Below the pieces are notes generated by a model. It had not been told where the DNA came from. It was given only the letters and a program-made list of their open reading frames with translations, and made no database searches. Below, in pieces: positions 1 through 6,952 of a DNA stretch of 10,017 nucleotides. The translations under genes and the position numbers were made by a program. Source of the DNA: JBFXEO01 sp050180015 (GTDB lineage: Bacteria > Bacteroidota > Bacteroidia > Bacteroidales > Tenuifilaceae); the NCBI GenBank assembly GCA_050180015.1, contig JBFXEO010000098.1, forward strand, positions 1 through 10,017, written 5' to 3'. How positions within the stretch are numbered: position 1 is the first letter of the stretch; each line of letters opens with the position of its first letter.

Positions 1-1782
1 AAAGCGTTGCTACAGTCCGACGCTAAGGTTGCAGCCCTTATTGCCCCTAGTTTTCCTGCAGAATTTACAGATGTCGCGGACTATAAACTATTTGTCGGGA
101 TGCTCCGGGCAGTGGGCTTTTCGTATGTTTTTGAGGTGGCTTTCGGAGCAGATTTGGTGGCGCAGCAGTACCAGCATTTATTTGAAGACCGTTCAGGGAA
201 GGGCTATATATCCTCGGATTGCCCTGCAATTGTTACGTATATTCGCTATTACCATCCTAATTTGGTAGATAATTTGTCACCGTTGGTATCGCCAATGGTT
301 GCAACCAGCCGTGTTGTTCGTAAAAAGCTGGGCGATGGGGTAAAGTTGGTTTTTATAGGCCCCTGTATTGCCAAAAAGGCTGAATCCAACGAGGTTGACG
401 AGGTTCTTACATTCCGTGAGTTGCGCAGTATGCTGGAGTATGCTGGAATTACTGCACAAAATGTGGAAGCCTCTGATTTTGATCAGCCACGGGCGGGGAG
501 AGGCGCAATTTTTCCGGTTAGCCGGGGGTTGATGCAAACCGTCAATATCTTTGACGATTTAATAAGTGGAAATATAACTGTAGCCGAGGGAAGAATAGGA
601 TTTCAGGAGGCAATCAAGGAATGGGAAACCGGAAGCTTAAATGGACAAAACCTTGAGCTGCTCTGCTGCGAGGGTTGTATCATGGGCCCGGGGATGACTC
701 CCGGAGGTAAGCGGTTCGAGCGTAAAACTTTTATAAGCTCCTACGCAAAGCAAAAGCTCTCCGAAATGCAGCAGCAAGAGTGGGAAAAAAGTATAGCCGA
801 ATTTTCTGGCATTAACATGTACAGAAGTTTTTCTCCGGACGATAAACGAATATCGGTACCCACCAGGGATGATGTGAATAAAGTGTTGGCCTCAATGGGC
901 AAATTCTCTCCGCGCGATCACCTAAACTGTGGTGCCTGCGGATACGATACCTGCCTGGAACATGCCATTGCCATAGTTGATGGGTTTGCAGAAATTGAAA
1001 TGTGCTTGCCCTACACAATTGAAGAAATGCACGCATCTATTAAGGATCTTGCAATTTCTAACGAGAAGCTGGCAAAAATGCAGCAAGCCCTGAAGCATTC
1101 CGAAAAACTGGCACACATGGGACAGCTTTCAGCCGGAATTGCCCATGAGCTAAACAACCCGCTGGGAGTTGTCCTTATGTATAGCAACATTTTACTCGAT
1201 GAATGTAAACCGCAAGATCCGCTTCGGAAAGATTTAGAGTTAATCTCAGCTCAGGCGGAACGTTGTAAAAAAATAGTTAGCGGACTTTTAAATTTTGCCC
1301 GGAAAAATCAGGTAAAGGCCGAAACGGTTGACCTTAGGGAGCTGGTTAACGATAGCATTACTTCAGTTGTGGTACCTAAAAATATTACTACAAGTGTTGT
1401 TTGCAAAACAAAGGACTACGAGGCTCAGCTGGACTATGAGCAAATGATGCAGGTGCTAACCAACCTGAATAAAAATGCCATTGAAGCAATGCCCAACGGG
1501 GGGTATTTAACCGTTGAAGTTGACTCAACTGAAGATGACGTGATTTTTAATGTGATTGATACCGGGACTGGAATCCCGGAGGATAACATGGACAAACTCT
1601 TCACGCCTTTTTTCACAACAAAGGGGATAGGGAAGGGAACAGGCTTAGGCTTGGCCACTACGTACGGAATTGTAAAAATGCACAAGGGCAGAATTGAAGT
1701 AGAGTCAAATATTGACCCGGCAAAAGGCCCTACGGGTACTACTTTTAAAATAGTTATCCCCCGAATGATGAGCGTTGAATAG
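1..1782 (+). CDS. Sensory [FeFe]-hydrogenase-like histidine kinase (5' partial)
   Basis: The frame is open at the left edge, so the N-terminus (usually ferredoxin-type clusters in this family) is missing and the TTG at nt 7 is not a credible start. Residues here are counted from nt 7. Residues 1-240 are an [FeFe]-hydrogenase large-subunit C-terminal domain. The four H-cluster cysteines appear kept: C72 in SSDCPA (L1), C120 in GPCIAKKAE (L2), C220 and C224 in CCEGCIMGPG (L3). The proton-relay cysteine before C72 is Asp71. C308, C311, C316 and C333 form a CxxCx4Cx16C Fe-S domain like that of ACS/CODH-associated proteins (PF04060). A helical linker leads to a HisKA domain (phospho-acceptor H380 in AHELNNP) and an HATPase domain with N box (NLNKNAIEAM), G1 (DTGTGIP), F (FTPFFTTK) and G2 (GTGLGLA) motifs. 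It is probably a cytoplasmic H2 or redox sensor that phosphorylates the downstream receivers. Domain calls are firm; the H2 ligand is inferred. Confidence 0.9.
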   Translation, partial: KALLQSDAKVAALIAPSFPAEFTDVADYKLFVGMLRAVGFSYVFEVAFGADLVAQQYQHLFEDRSGKGYISSDCPAIVTYIRYYHPNLVDNLSPLVSPMVATSRVVRKKLGDGVKLVFIGPCIAKKAESNEVDEVLTFRELRSMLEYAGITAQNVEASDFDQPRAGRGAIFPVSRGLMQTVNIFDDLISGNITVAEGRIGFQEAIKEWETGSLNGQNLELLCCEGCIMGPGMTPGGKRFERKTFISSYAKQKLSEMQQQEWEKSIAEFSGINMYRSFSPDDKRISVPTRDDVNKVLASMGKFSPRDHLNCGACGYDTCLEHAIAIVDGFAEIEMCLPYTIEEMHASIKDLAISNEKLAKMQQALKHSEKLAHMGQLSAGIAHELNNPLGVVLMYSNILLDECKPQDPLRKDLELISAQAERCKKIVSGLLNFARKNQVKAETVDLRELVNDSITSVVVPKNITTSVVCKTKDYEAQLDYEQMMQVLTNLNKNAIEAMPNGGYLTVEVDSTEDDVIFNVIDTGTGIPEDNMDKLFTPFFTTKGIGKGTGLGLATTYGIVKMHKGRIEVESNIDPAKGPTGTTFKIVIPRMMSVE

Positions 1783-1804
1783 TGATTTAGAAAAAAATAA
1801 AAAT

Positions 1805-2203
1805 ATGCCAACCGCACCCAAAAAAAAGATACTTATTGTTGATGATGATATCGACTATTTGTATCAATTGAGATTTCATGTGGAAAAAATGGGATTCGAG
1901 GTGGTTACGGCCGAAAGCCAGCGCGAGGCCGAACAGCTGCTCGGCACCATAAAACCCGATCTGGCAATACTTGATTTGATGATGGAGAACGAGGATAGCG
2001 GTTTTATCCTCAGCTATAAAATCAAACGGAAGTACCCCGATATTCCCATCATTATAGCCACCGCAGTATCGGCTGAAACCGGAATGTCATTTGGCATTAA
2101 CTCTGAGCAGGAGCGTAAGTGGATTAAGGCCGATTTGTACCTGGAAAAAGGCATAAGACCCGATCAGCTTCATCGGGAAATAATCAAATTGCTAAAATTG
2201 TAG
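1805..2203 (+). CDS. Stand-alone response regulator receiver protein
   Basis: This 132-residue protein is a single CheY-like receiver domain with no output domain. The acidic pair is D13/D14 in LIVDDDID, the phospho-acceptor is D57 in ILDLMM, the switch residue is T86 and the conserved lysine is K115 in LEKG. The T86-K115 distance is about seven residues longer than in CheY, giving an enlarged alpha4 region that includes a WIKADLY segment. The frame opens at a TTG at nt 1775 overlapping the previous gene, but the ATG at 1805 starts just before the first beta strand and is preferred. It lies 22 bases after the kinase gene and one base before the next gene, so it is almost certainly co-transcribed. 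It is a likely phosphotransfer partner of the upstream hydrogenase-like kinase or of the hybrid kinase that follows. What it acts on is unknown. Confidence 0.9.
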   Translation: MPTAPKKKILIVDDDIDYLYQLRFHVEKMGFEVVTAESQREAEQLLGTIKPDLAILDLMMENEDSGFILSYKIKRKYPDIPIIIATAVSAETGMSFGINSEQERKWIKADLYLEKGIRPDQLHREIIKLLKL

Positions 2204-2204
2204 C

Positions 2205-3353
2205 ATGGAAATAATGAATGTCCTTGTGGTTGACGATGAACCCGGGATACGTTCCGGGGTTTCGCGCATACTAAGCAATTATACGATTACCTATCCATTC
2301 CTCGAGGATGATATTGGTTTTAGCGTGGTTGAGGCTGCCTCGGGGGAGGAAGCTATTGAAATAATAAAAGCCACCCCGCCGGCAATAGTTTTGCTCGACA
2401 ATAAGCTGCCCGGAATTCAGGGGGTTGAGGTGTTGGAGTACATCAACTCCAATCAGCCCAACATCCTGGTGATGATGATAACCTCGTATGCCTCCTTGGA
2501 ATTAGCCGTAAAGGCAACCAATATCGGTGCTTATGACTTTGTTCCAAAGCCATTCACGCCGCAGGAGTTAAAATCGTCAATGGAGAATATTGCAAAGCAT
2601 TACCTTCTTCGCCGAATGACCAGAAAGCTCCACAAGGAAGGGAAGCAGATCCGGTTCCAGTTTCTTACGGTACTATCGCACGAGCTAAAATCTCCGCTCA
2701 ATGCCATTGAGGGCTACCTGCGTTTAATGCAGGAAAAGCAGGCGGGAGAAAATATCGGCGAGTACATGGAGATGATAGACCGTTCATTGTCCAGAATCCA
2801 GTCCATGCGTAACCTGATAATGGATTTGCTGGATTTAACCCATATTGAGTCAGGAAAACGCAAGCGCGACTTGCGTGAAATAGACCTTACGCTCGTTGCT
2901 AAATCAGCACTCGATACCATTACTCCAATGGCAGTTCAGCGCGACATTAAATTACAGTTCGAGAGCGATGAACCTCAGCCAATAGTTGCAGATTCCGACG
3001 ATATGGAAATATTGCTGAATAATTTGCTATCAAATGCTGTGAAGTATAATGTAAACGGCGGTTGGGTTAAATGTGCCGTGGGGCAAACCGATGATTACAT
3101 ATACTGCAGAGTATCCGATTCGGGCATAGGAATCGACAGCGAGGATGTACCCAAGCTTTTTCAGGAGTTTAGCCGGATAAAAAACCCTCAAAGTAAAAAT
3201 GTAAGTGGCAGCGGATTGGGGTTATCCATTGTAAAAAATATTGTAGAATTGTATGGCGCCGAAATTAGGGTTCAGAGTATTCCTGGCGAGGGTTCAACAT
3301 TTACCGTTCTTTTTCCATGCGCAAATTCTGGTGCTTTGAACGATGGCATTTAA
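2205..3353 (+). CDS. Receiver-histidine kinase hybrid (receiver at N-terminus)
   Basis: This 382-residue protein has an N-terminal receiver (acidic pair D10/D11, phospho-acceptor D65 in LLDNKLPG, T93, K115 in VPKPF) followed by a kinase core. The HisKA phospho-acceptor is H159 in LSHELKSPLNAIEGY. The HATPase domain follows with N box NNLLSNAVKYN (272-282), G1 SDSGIGID (304-311) and G2 GSGLGLSIVKN. No membrane segment or other sensor domain is seen, so the receiver itself is probably the input and the protein relays a phosphoryl signal. The receiver carries about ten extra residues (around TITYPFLEDD) between its first and third strands compared with CheY. The ATG at 2205 is one base after the previous stop; an ATG at 2214 is also possible. 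It is the last gene of the signalling operon, 70 bases before rex. The domains are clear; its position in the relay is inferred. Confidence 0.92.
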   Translation: MEIMNVLVVDDEPGIRSGVSRILSNYTITYPFLEDDIGFSVVEAASGEEAIEIIKATPPAIVLLDNKLPGIQGVEVLEYINSNQPNILVMMITSYASLELAVKATNIGAYDFVPKPFTPQELKSSMENIAKHYLLRRMTRKLHKEGKQIRFQFLTVLSHELKSPLNAIEGYLRLMQEKQAGENIGEYMEMIDRSLSRIQSMRNLIMDLLDLTHIESGKRKRDLREIDLTLVAKSALDTITPMAVQRDIKLQFESDEPQPIVADSDDMEILLNNLLSNAVKYNVNGGWVKCAVGQTDDYIYCRVSDSGIGIDSEDVPKLFQEFSRIKNPQSKNVSGSGLGLSIVKNIVELYGAEIRVQSIPGEGSTFTVLFPCANSGALNDGI

Positions 3354-3368
3354 TTTCATTAAGAAGTG

Positions 3369-3376
3369 TAACTTTG
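3369..3376 (+). promoter_or_regulatory. Predicted promoter -7 element for rex-ribF
   Basis: TAACTTTG exactly matches the Bacteroidetes sigma-ABfr -7 consensus TAnnTTTG and sits 48 bases before the rex start codon. No good -33 TTTG box is present at the expected spacing. A short inverted repeat, TTAATttcATTAA (3350-3362), lies just upstream of the -7 element and could be an operator or chance in AT-rich DNA. Confidence 0.45.
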
Positions 3377-3423
3377 CGTATTGTGATTTTTATAGTTTTA
3401 ACCTTTGATAATATTGAAACACC

Positions 3424-4050
3424 ATGAAATTACCCGAAAGAACAGTCGAAAGGCTGAGCGAGTACCGACGGACTCTCTATAACTGCCTTGCCAGGGGTAA
3501 AACGCACATATACTCGCACGAACTTGCAGGGTTGCATAATATTACCGCGGTACAGGTACGTCGAGATTTAATGCTTATTGGCTATTCCAGCCTAAAGAAG
3601 AAAGGCTACGACGCCCAGGAGCTCATCGGCGTAATCGGAAAATTGATAGACCACGAGGAGAGCTTAAATGTGGCTGTTATCGGAATGGGAAACCTTGGAC
3701 GGGCCGTAACGGCCTACTTTAACGGTAAAAGACCAAAGTTGAATATAGTGGCAACTTTTGATGTGGACCCGAATAAAATAAACCGTGTTGTTGCCGGTGT
3801 TAACTGTTATCACATCAAGGAATTAAGCGATATTGTTAAGCGTAGCAATATATCAATAGCAATTATTGCATCGCCTCCCGATTCCGCATCGTCGGTGGCG
3901 GAGGCACTGGTGGCTGCCGGTATAAAGGGGATACTTAACTTTACTACCGTTCCGCTAAACGTCCCTCAAACAGTATATTTGGAAGAGTACGATATGATTA
4001 CATCTATGGAAAAGGTGGCATACTTTGTAAAATCAGAAGAATCAAAATAG
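3424..4050 (+). CDS. rex: Redox-sensing transcriptional repressor Rex
   Basis: Rex binds operators at fermentation and respiration genes when NADH is low and is released by NADH. This 208-residue protein has the usual Rex length and layout. An N-terminal winged helix (about 1-75) contains the recognition region ITAVQVRRDLMLIGY (40-54). A Rossmann domain follows with the dinucleotide loop GMGNLG (87-92) and an acidic residue after the second strand (D113 in TFDVDP) suited to NAD(H) rather than NADP(H). The C-terminal helix that swaps between dimer subunits is present (YDMITSMEKVAYFVK, about 189-203). The ATG at 3424 is the natural start; no Shine-Dalgarno is visible, which is normal for Bacteroidetes. 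A -7 element lies upstream, and ribF begins 21 bases downstream. In this setting Rex probably ties hydrogenase or fermentation gene expression to the NADH/NAD+ ratio. Its targets are not visible from the sequence. Confidence 0.95.
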   Translation: MKLPERTVERLSEYRRTLYNCLARGKTHIYSHELAGLHNITAVQVRRDLMLIGYSSLKKKGYDAQELIGVIGKLIDHEESLNVAVIGMGNLGRAVTAYFNGKRPKLNIVATFDVDPNKINRVVAGVNCYHIKELSDIVKRSNISIAIIASPPDSASSVAEALVAAGIKGILNFTTVPLNVPQTVYLEEYDMITSMEKVAYFVKSEESK

Positions 4051-4071
4051 CTCTCTCCTTTAGCATTGTTT

Positions 4072-5013
4072 ATGAAGGTTCATTACGGATTCGATGATTT
4101 GGGCGCGATAAAAAATCCGGTTGTTACCACCGGTTCGTTCGATGGCGTTCATATTGGCCATAAAACAATTATCAACAGGATAAATGAAATAGCCCGAAGT
4201 ATCGGTGGAGAATCGGTGCTCGTCACCTTTTACCCGCATCCGCGTAAAGTGCTTTACCCGGAGACCGCCGGTAAAAACTTGATGTTTATTCTTTCGCAGC
4301 GCGAAAAAATAGACCTACTGGGCAAAACCAGCCTCGATCATTTAATTGTTGTGAGGTTTACCTTAGAATTTTCCAGGGTTTCGTCACTCGATTTTATAAA
4401 AAAATTTTTGGTCGATAAACTTCATGCAAAGTATATAGTGGTTGGCTTTAACCATCACTTTGGGCATAACAGGGAAGGCGATTTTGAAGAGCTGACCCGG
4501 CTTGGCCGTGAGTATAGCTTTAACGTTGAGGAAATTCCCGAGCAGGATATACAACAGGAAACGGTTAGCTCAACTACCATTCGTAAGTCGTTGCTGGAAG
4601 GGCGTATTCAGCGGGCAAACGCTTACCTGGATCATCAGTATATTATTGCCGGATCGCTTGGCAGAGGTACCCACTTCTTTAATCGGGTAGGATTTCCTAC
4701 CCTTACAGTCCAAATAGACGAGAAGGGTAAATTAGTACCGCCCGAAGGCGTTTACGCAACAACGCTGGAGTGGGGCTCAAAAAGCTACAGGGCCATGGTT
4801 ATTATTTGGTCAAACCATAACGGTGTCGACCAGGATGTTAATGACAGGAATATAGAGGTACATATACTCGATTTCGAAGGAAAGTTCCTGAGCGATGATG
4901 GGAAAATATATTTCCATAAGCAAATTATTGGTGGAGTGGACGTAACGGACGAATCAGGTCTAAGGCATCAGCTCGCCGATGCGTTAAAGTCGGTTGATGA
5001 GTTAATTTTTTAG
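4072..5013 (+). CDS. ribF: RibF-type FAD synthetase (riboflavin kinase half divergent)
   Basis: RibF proteins phosphorylate riboflavin to FMN with the C-terminal domain and adenylate FMN to FAD with the N-terminal domain. In this 313-residue protein the adenylyltransferase motifs are intact: TGSFDGVHIGH (20-30), FYPHP, GFNHHFGHNREGDFEEL and SSTTIR. The C-terminal domain keeps GFPT (207-210), GVYA (226-229) and the putative catalytic E262 in IEVHILDF. However, the PTAN motif that binds Mg-ATP reads PTLT (209-212), so its Asn is absent. The usual NIGxRPT segment is replaced by a WSNHNGVDQD-type sequence around 246-255. FMN adenylylation is therefore likely, while flavokinase activity is doubtful. 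The frame opens at TTG 4066, but the ATG at 4072 is the better start. It follows rex by 21 bases and is probably co-transcribed. It may supply FAD to flavoenzymes, but no specific tie to hydrogenase is shown. Confidence 0.85.
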   Translation: MKVHYGFDDLGAIKNPVVTTGSFDGVHIGHKTIINRINEIARSIGGESVLVTFYPHPRKVLYPETAGKNLMFILSQREKIDLLGKTSLDHLIVVRFTLEFSRVSSLDFIKKFLVDKLHAKYIVVGFNHHFGHNREGDFEELTRLGREYSFNVEEIPEQDIQQETVSSTTIRKSLLEGRIQRANAYLDHQYIIAGSLGRGTHFFNRVGFPTLTVQIDEKGKLVPPEGVYATTLEWGSKSYRAMVIIWSNHNGVDQDVNDRNIEVHILDFEGKFLSDDGKIYFHKQIIGGVDVTDESGLRHQLADALKSVDELIF

Positions 5014-5053
5014 CAAAGTTGATTTCTGTCAGTTATTTTAGCCCTATGTGTTG

Positions 5054-5061
5054 TATCTTTG
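5054..5061 (+). promoter_or_regulatory. Predicted promoter -7 element for the TM1266-like gene and hydG
   Basis: TATCTTTG exactly matches the Bacteroidetes -7 consensus TAnnTTTG, in the 159-base gap after ribF. The -33 region is poor; the nearest TTG is at 5019-5021, farther away than the usual spacing. Transcription would begin near 5067, giving a leader of about 105 bases before the ATG at 5173. Confidence 0.5.
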
Positions 5062-5067
5062 TAGGGT

Positions 5068-5086
5068 AATTATCGTATATATAATT
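5068..5086. promoter_or_regulatory. Inverted repeat at the predicted transcription start
   Basis: AATTAT-cgtatat-ATAATT is a perfect six-base inverted repeat with a seven-base spacer. It begins seven bases after the -7 element, where a repressor would block initiation. It could be an operator for Rex or another regulator, but it does not match the TTGTGA-type Rex consensus. A match of this size can arise by chance in such AT-rich sequence. Confidence 0.25.
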
Positions 5087-5159
5087 TTGATAAACTACCT
5101 GTGTCTGAGGAAGGTAACTACTTTACCACCAAGGATTCAGCAAGTAAAAAATCTAATCC

Positions 5160-5165
5160 AAAGGA
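5160..5165 (+). promoter_or_regulatory. Shine-Dalgarno site deciding the start of the TM1266-like gene
   Basis: AAAGGA lies seven bases before the ATG at 5173, a good ribosome-binding spacing, while the upstream in-frame GTG at 5101 has no such site. This is one of the few clear Shine-Dalgarno sites in the window and supports the shorter protein. Confidence 0.6.
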
Positions 5166-5172
5166 TATTCTG

Positions 5173-5418
5173 ATGGAAAAGAGAATCGGAGCAGCACTTA
5201 TACTAGTCGGGAACCGTGAAAGCGTCGGAAAGTTAAACCAAATTCTTTCTGCACATGCCGATGTTATTGTCGCCCGTCAGGGTTTACCCCTGCACGAAAG
5301 GGGAATTAGCATCATCTCGCTTGTACTCGAAGGGACTACCGACGAAATAGGTGCACTAACCGGTCCAATTGGTAAGCTCGATGGCGTTCAGGTTAAAACC
5401 CTTATGCTAAGGGGTTAG
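5173..5418 (+). CDS. TM1266-type putative regulator of the [FeFe]-hydrogenase system
   Basis: This 81-residue protein (MEKRIGAALILVGNRESV... to the final LMLRG) resembles the small TM1266 family, called iron-only hydrogenase system regulators because they co-occur with HydE, HydF and HydG. The family has a ferredoxin-like, ACT or NikR-C-like fold. A beta-alpha-beta pattern is visible here, with the family-like stretches ARQGLPLHERGISIISLVLE (34-53) and IGKLDGVQVKTLML near the end. There is no DNA-binding domain, so a ligand- or metal-sensing role is only conjecture. The frame stays open from a GTG at 5101, which would add 24 polar residues, but the ATG at 5173 gives the usual family length and has a good Shine-Dalgarno. 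It lies 106 bases before hydG in the same direction, as expected for a hydrogenase accessory gene. The family match is recalled from sequence character, not searched. Confidence 0.8.
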   Translation: MEKRIGAALILVGNRESVGKLNQILSAHADVIVARQGLPLHERGISIISLVLEGTTDEIGALTGPIGKLDGVQVKTLMLRG

Positions 5419-5466
5419 CAAGATTTTCTTCTTCCGGAATCGTTGTGGATTGGATTTGAGGTTCAT

Positions 5467-5480
5467 CTCCATAGATGGAG
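5467..5480 (+). other. Small hairpin between the TM1266-like gene and hydG
   Basis: CTCCAT-AG-ATGGAG is a six-base perfect inverted repeat with a two-base centre, followed by TGTTTT. It could be a weak attenuator, an RNA-processing hairpin or chance. The stem is too short and the T-tract too poor to call a terminator. Confidence 0.25.
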
Positions 5481-5524
5481 TGTTTTCGTAATTTTTGATG
5501 TTGGACAATTTAAACGTTAATACC

Positions 5525-6952
5525 ATGAAATTTAATCCAGAAAAGTACCGTATTCCGGACGAGAGAATGAAACCCTTTATCGATTCCGATGAGATTTGGG
5601 AATTTATTAACAATGCTAAGCCCACCAGGGAGCGTGTCCGTGGAATAATCGCAAAATCGCTCGATAAAAATCGGCTTAACCTTGAGGAGGTTGCTGTTTT
5701 GGTTAATACAACCGATCCGGAATTGGTTGAGGAAATTTTACAGGGTGCACGTACCCTAAAGGAACGTGTTTATGGTAACAGAATAGTTTTGTTTGCACCG
5801 CTTTACATTGGCAATAAGTGCACCAACAACTGTAAGTATTGCGGTTTTAGGGTTTCGAATAAGGAGGCCGTTCGGGTAACGTTGTCCGATGATGAAATTG
5901 TAAAAGAGGTAGAGGCACTGGAAGACAACGGGCAGAAACGGCTAATCCTTGTTTACGGCGAACACCCAAGCTATTCCGCCGATTACATTGCCCACACGGT
6001 TAGGCTGGTTTATGGTATAAAGAGAAATAACGGGGAAATCCGTAGGGTTAATATTAACGCCGCTCCACTCGACGTTGATGGGTTTAAAATGGTAAAGGCG
6101 GCTGGCATTGGTACCTACCAGATTTTTCAGGAAACGTATAGCCCGGAAGCCTACGGTTGGTATCACCCGTCGGGGAAGAAGAAGGACTTCGAATGGCGGC
6201 TAACCTCCTTGGATAGGGCCCAGGAGGCAGGTTTAGACGATGTGGGCATTGGAGCCCTTTTTGGACTCTACGACTGGCGTTTTGATGTGCTGGCACTTGT
6301 AAGGCACACCAACCATCTGGAGGCTTGCTATAACGTTGGCCCACATACCATATCGTTTCCCCGCATTAAATCGGCATCCGGTTTAGATATTACCGATAAG
6401 TATTTCGTATCCGATGATGATTTCGTGAAATTGGTGGCAATTCTTCGCCTGGCCGTTCCGTACACCGGCATGATACTAACGGCAAGGGAACCCGTTCACA
6501 TCCGCCGGCAGGTTATTCAGTTTGGCGTTTCGCAAATAGATGGCGGTACAAAGCTGGAGCTGGGGTCATATTCTGGCACAAGAAATGAGCAACAAAATCT
6601 CAACAAAGAGCAATTCCAGATAAATGATGACCGATCGTTAGCCGAAATAGTAGATGAGTTAATTGAGCATAACTATATTCCATCGTTCTGTACAGCGTGT
6701 TATAGGCTGGGAAGAACTGGCGAACACTTCATGGAATTTTCGGTTCCCGGGTTCATTAAAAGGTACTGCACACCCAACGCCATACTAACGCTTACCGAGT
6801 ATTTGGTGGATTATGCTACACCCGAGGTACAGGAAAAGGGGTATGGTTTAATCAATAAAACTCTTGAGGACTTAAAGGTACATCAAAATACCGACGAAAT
6901 AAAACGTAGGATAGAGCGCATCAAGGTGGGTGAAAGGGACCTTTACTTCTAA
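5525..6952 (+). CDS. hydG: [FeFe]-hydrogenase H-cluster radical-SAM maturase HydG
   Basis: HydG cleaves tyrosine to p-cresol and a glycine-derived fragment that becomes CO and cyanide, building the Fe(CO)2(CN) unit of the H-cluster together with HydE and HydF in the cytoplasm. This 475-residue protein has the family's usual length. The radical-SAM cysteines are C99, C103 and C106 in NKCTNNCKYCGF (CX3CX2C). The auxiliary cluster motif that distinguishes HydG from ThiH is complete: C389, C392 and C415 (CX2CX22C, beginning FCTACYRLGRTGEHF). The core is a TIM barrel with stretches such as LVYGEHPSY, ETYSPEAYGWYHPSGKK and GIGALFGLYDWRFD. The frame opens at TTG 5495, but the ATG at 5525 (MKFNPEKYRIPDERM) gives the normal N-terminus. 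It follows the TM1266-like gene by 106 bases and is probably co-transcribed. All key residues look intact. HydE and HydF must be encoded elsewhere. Confidence 0.97.
   Translation: MKFNPEKYRIPDERMKPFIDSDEIWEFINNAKPTRERVRGIIAKSLDKNRLNLEEVAVLVNTTDPELVEEILQGARTLKERVYGNRIVLFAPLYIGNKCTNNCKYCGFRVSNKEAVRVTLSDDEIVKEVEALEDNGQKRLILVYGEHPSYSADYIAHTVRLVYGIKRNNGEIRRVNINAAPLDVDGFKMVKAAGIGTYQIFQETYSPEAYGWYHPSGKKKDFEWRLTSLDRAQEAGLDDVGIGALFGLYDWRFDVLALVRHTNHLEACYNVGPHTISFPRIKSASGLDITDKYFVSDDDFVKLVAILRLAVPYTGMILTAREPVHIRRQVIQFGVSQIDGGTKLELGSYSGTRNEQQNLNKEQFQINDDRSLAEIVDELIEHNYIPSFCTACYRLGRTGEHFMEFSVPGFIKRYCTPNAILTLTEYLVDYATPEVQEKGYGLINKTLEDLKVHQNTDEIKRRIERIKVGERDLYF

Noticed and set aside
277..537. Minus-strand open frame opposite the hydrogenase domain
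   Set aside because: It overlaps conserved L2 coding sequence on the other strand and its product shows no domain; it is a shadow frame.
1434..1817. A 127-codon minus-strand open frame opposite the kinase HATPase domain
   Set aside because: It lies wholly over strongly conserved coding sequence of the plus-strand kinase, has low-complexity hydrophobic content and no recognisable family.
3381..3386. TTGTGA upstream of rex as a Rex operator
   Set aside because: Only one half of the TTGTGA-N6-TCACAA type palindrome is present; no matching second half follows, so an autoregulatory site cannot be claimed.
5467..5486. Hairpin plus TGTTTT before hydG as a transcription terminator
   Set aside because: The stem is six bases with an almost absent loop and the T-tract is interrupted; ending transcription here would also separate two genes that usually work together.
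6084..6344. Minus-strand open frame inside hydG
   Set aside because: It is antisense to conserved HydG core sequence and its translation is Pro/Arg-rich with no family character.
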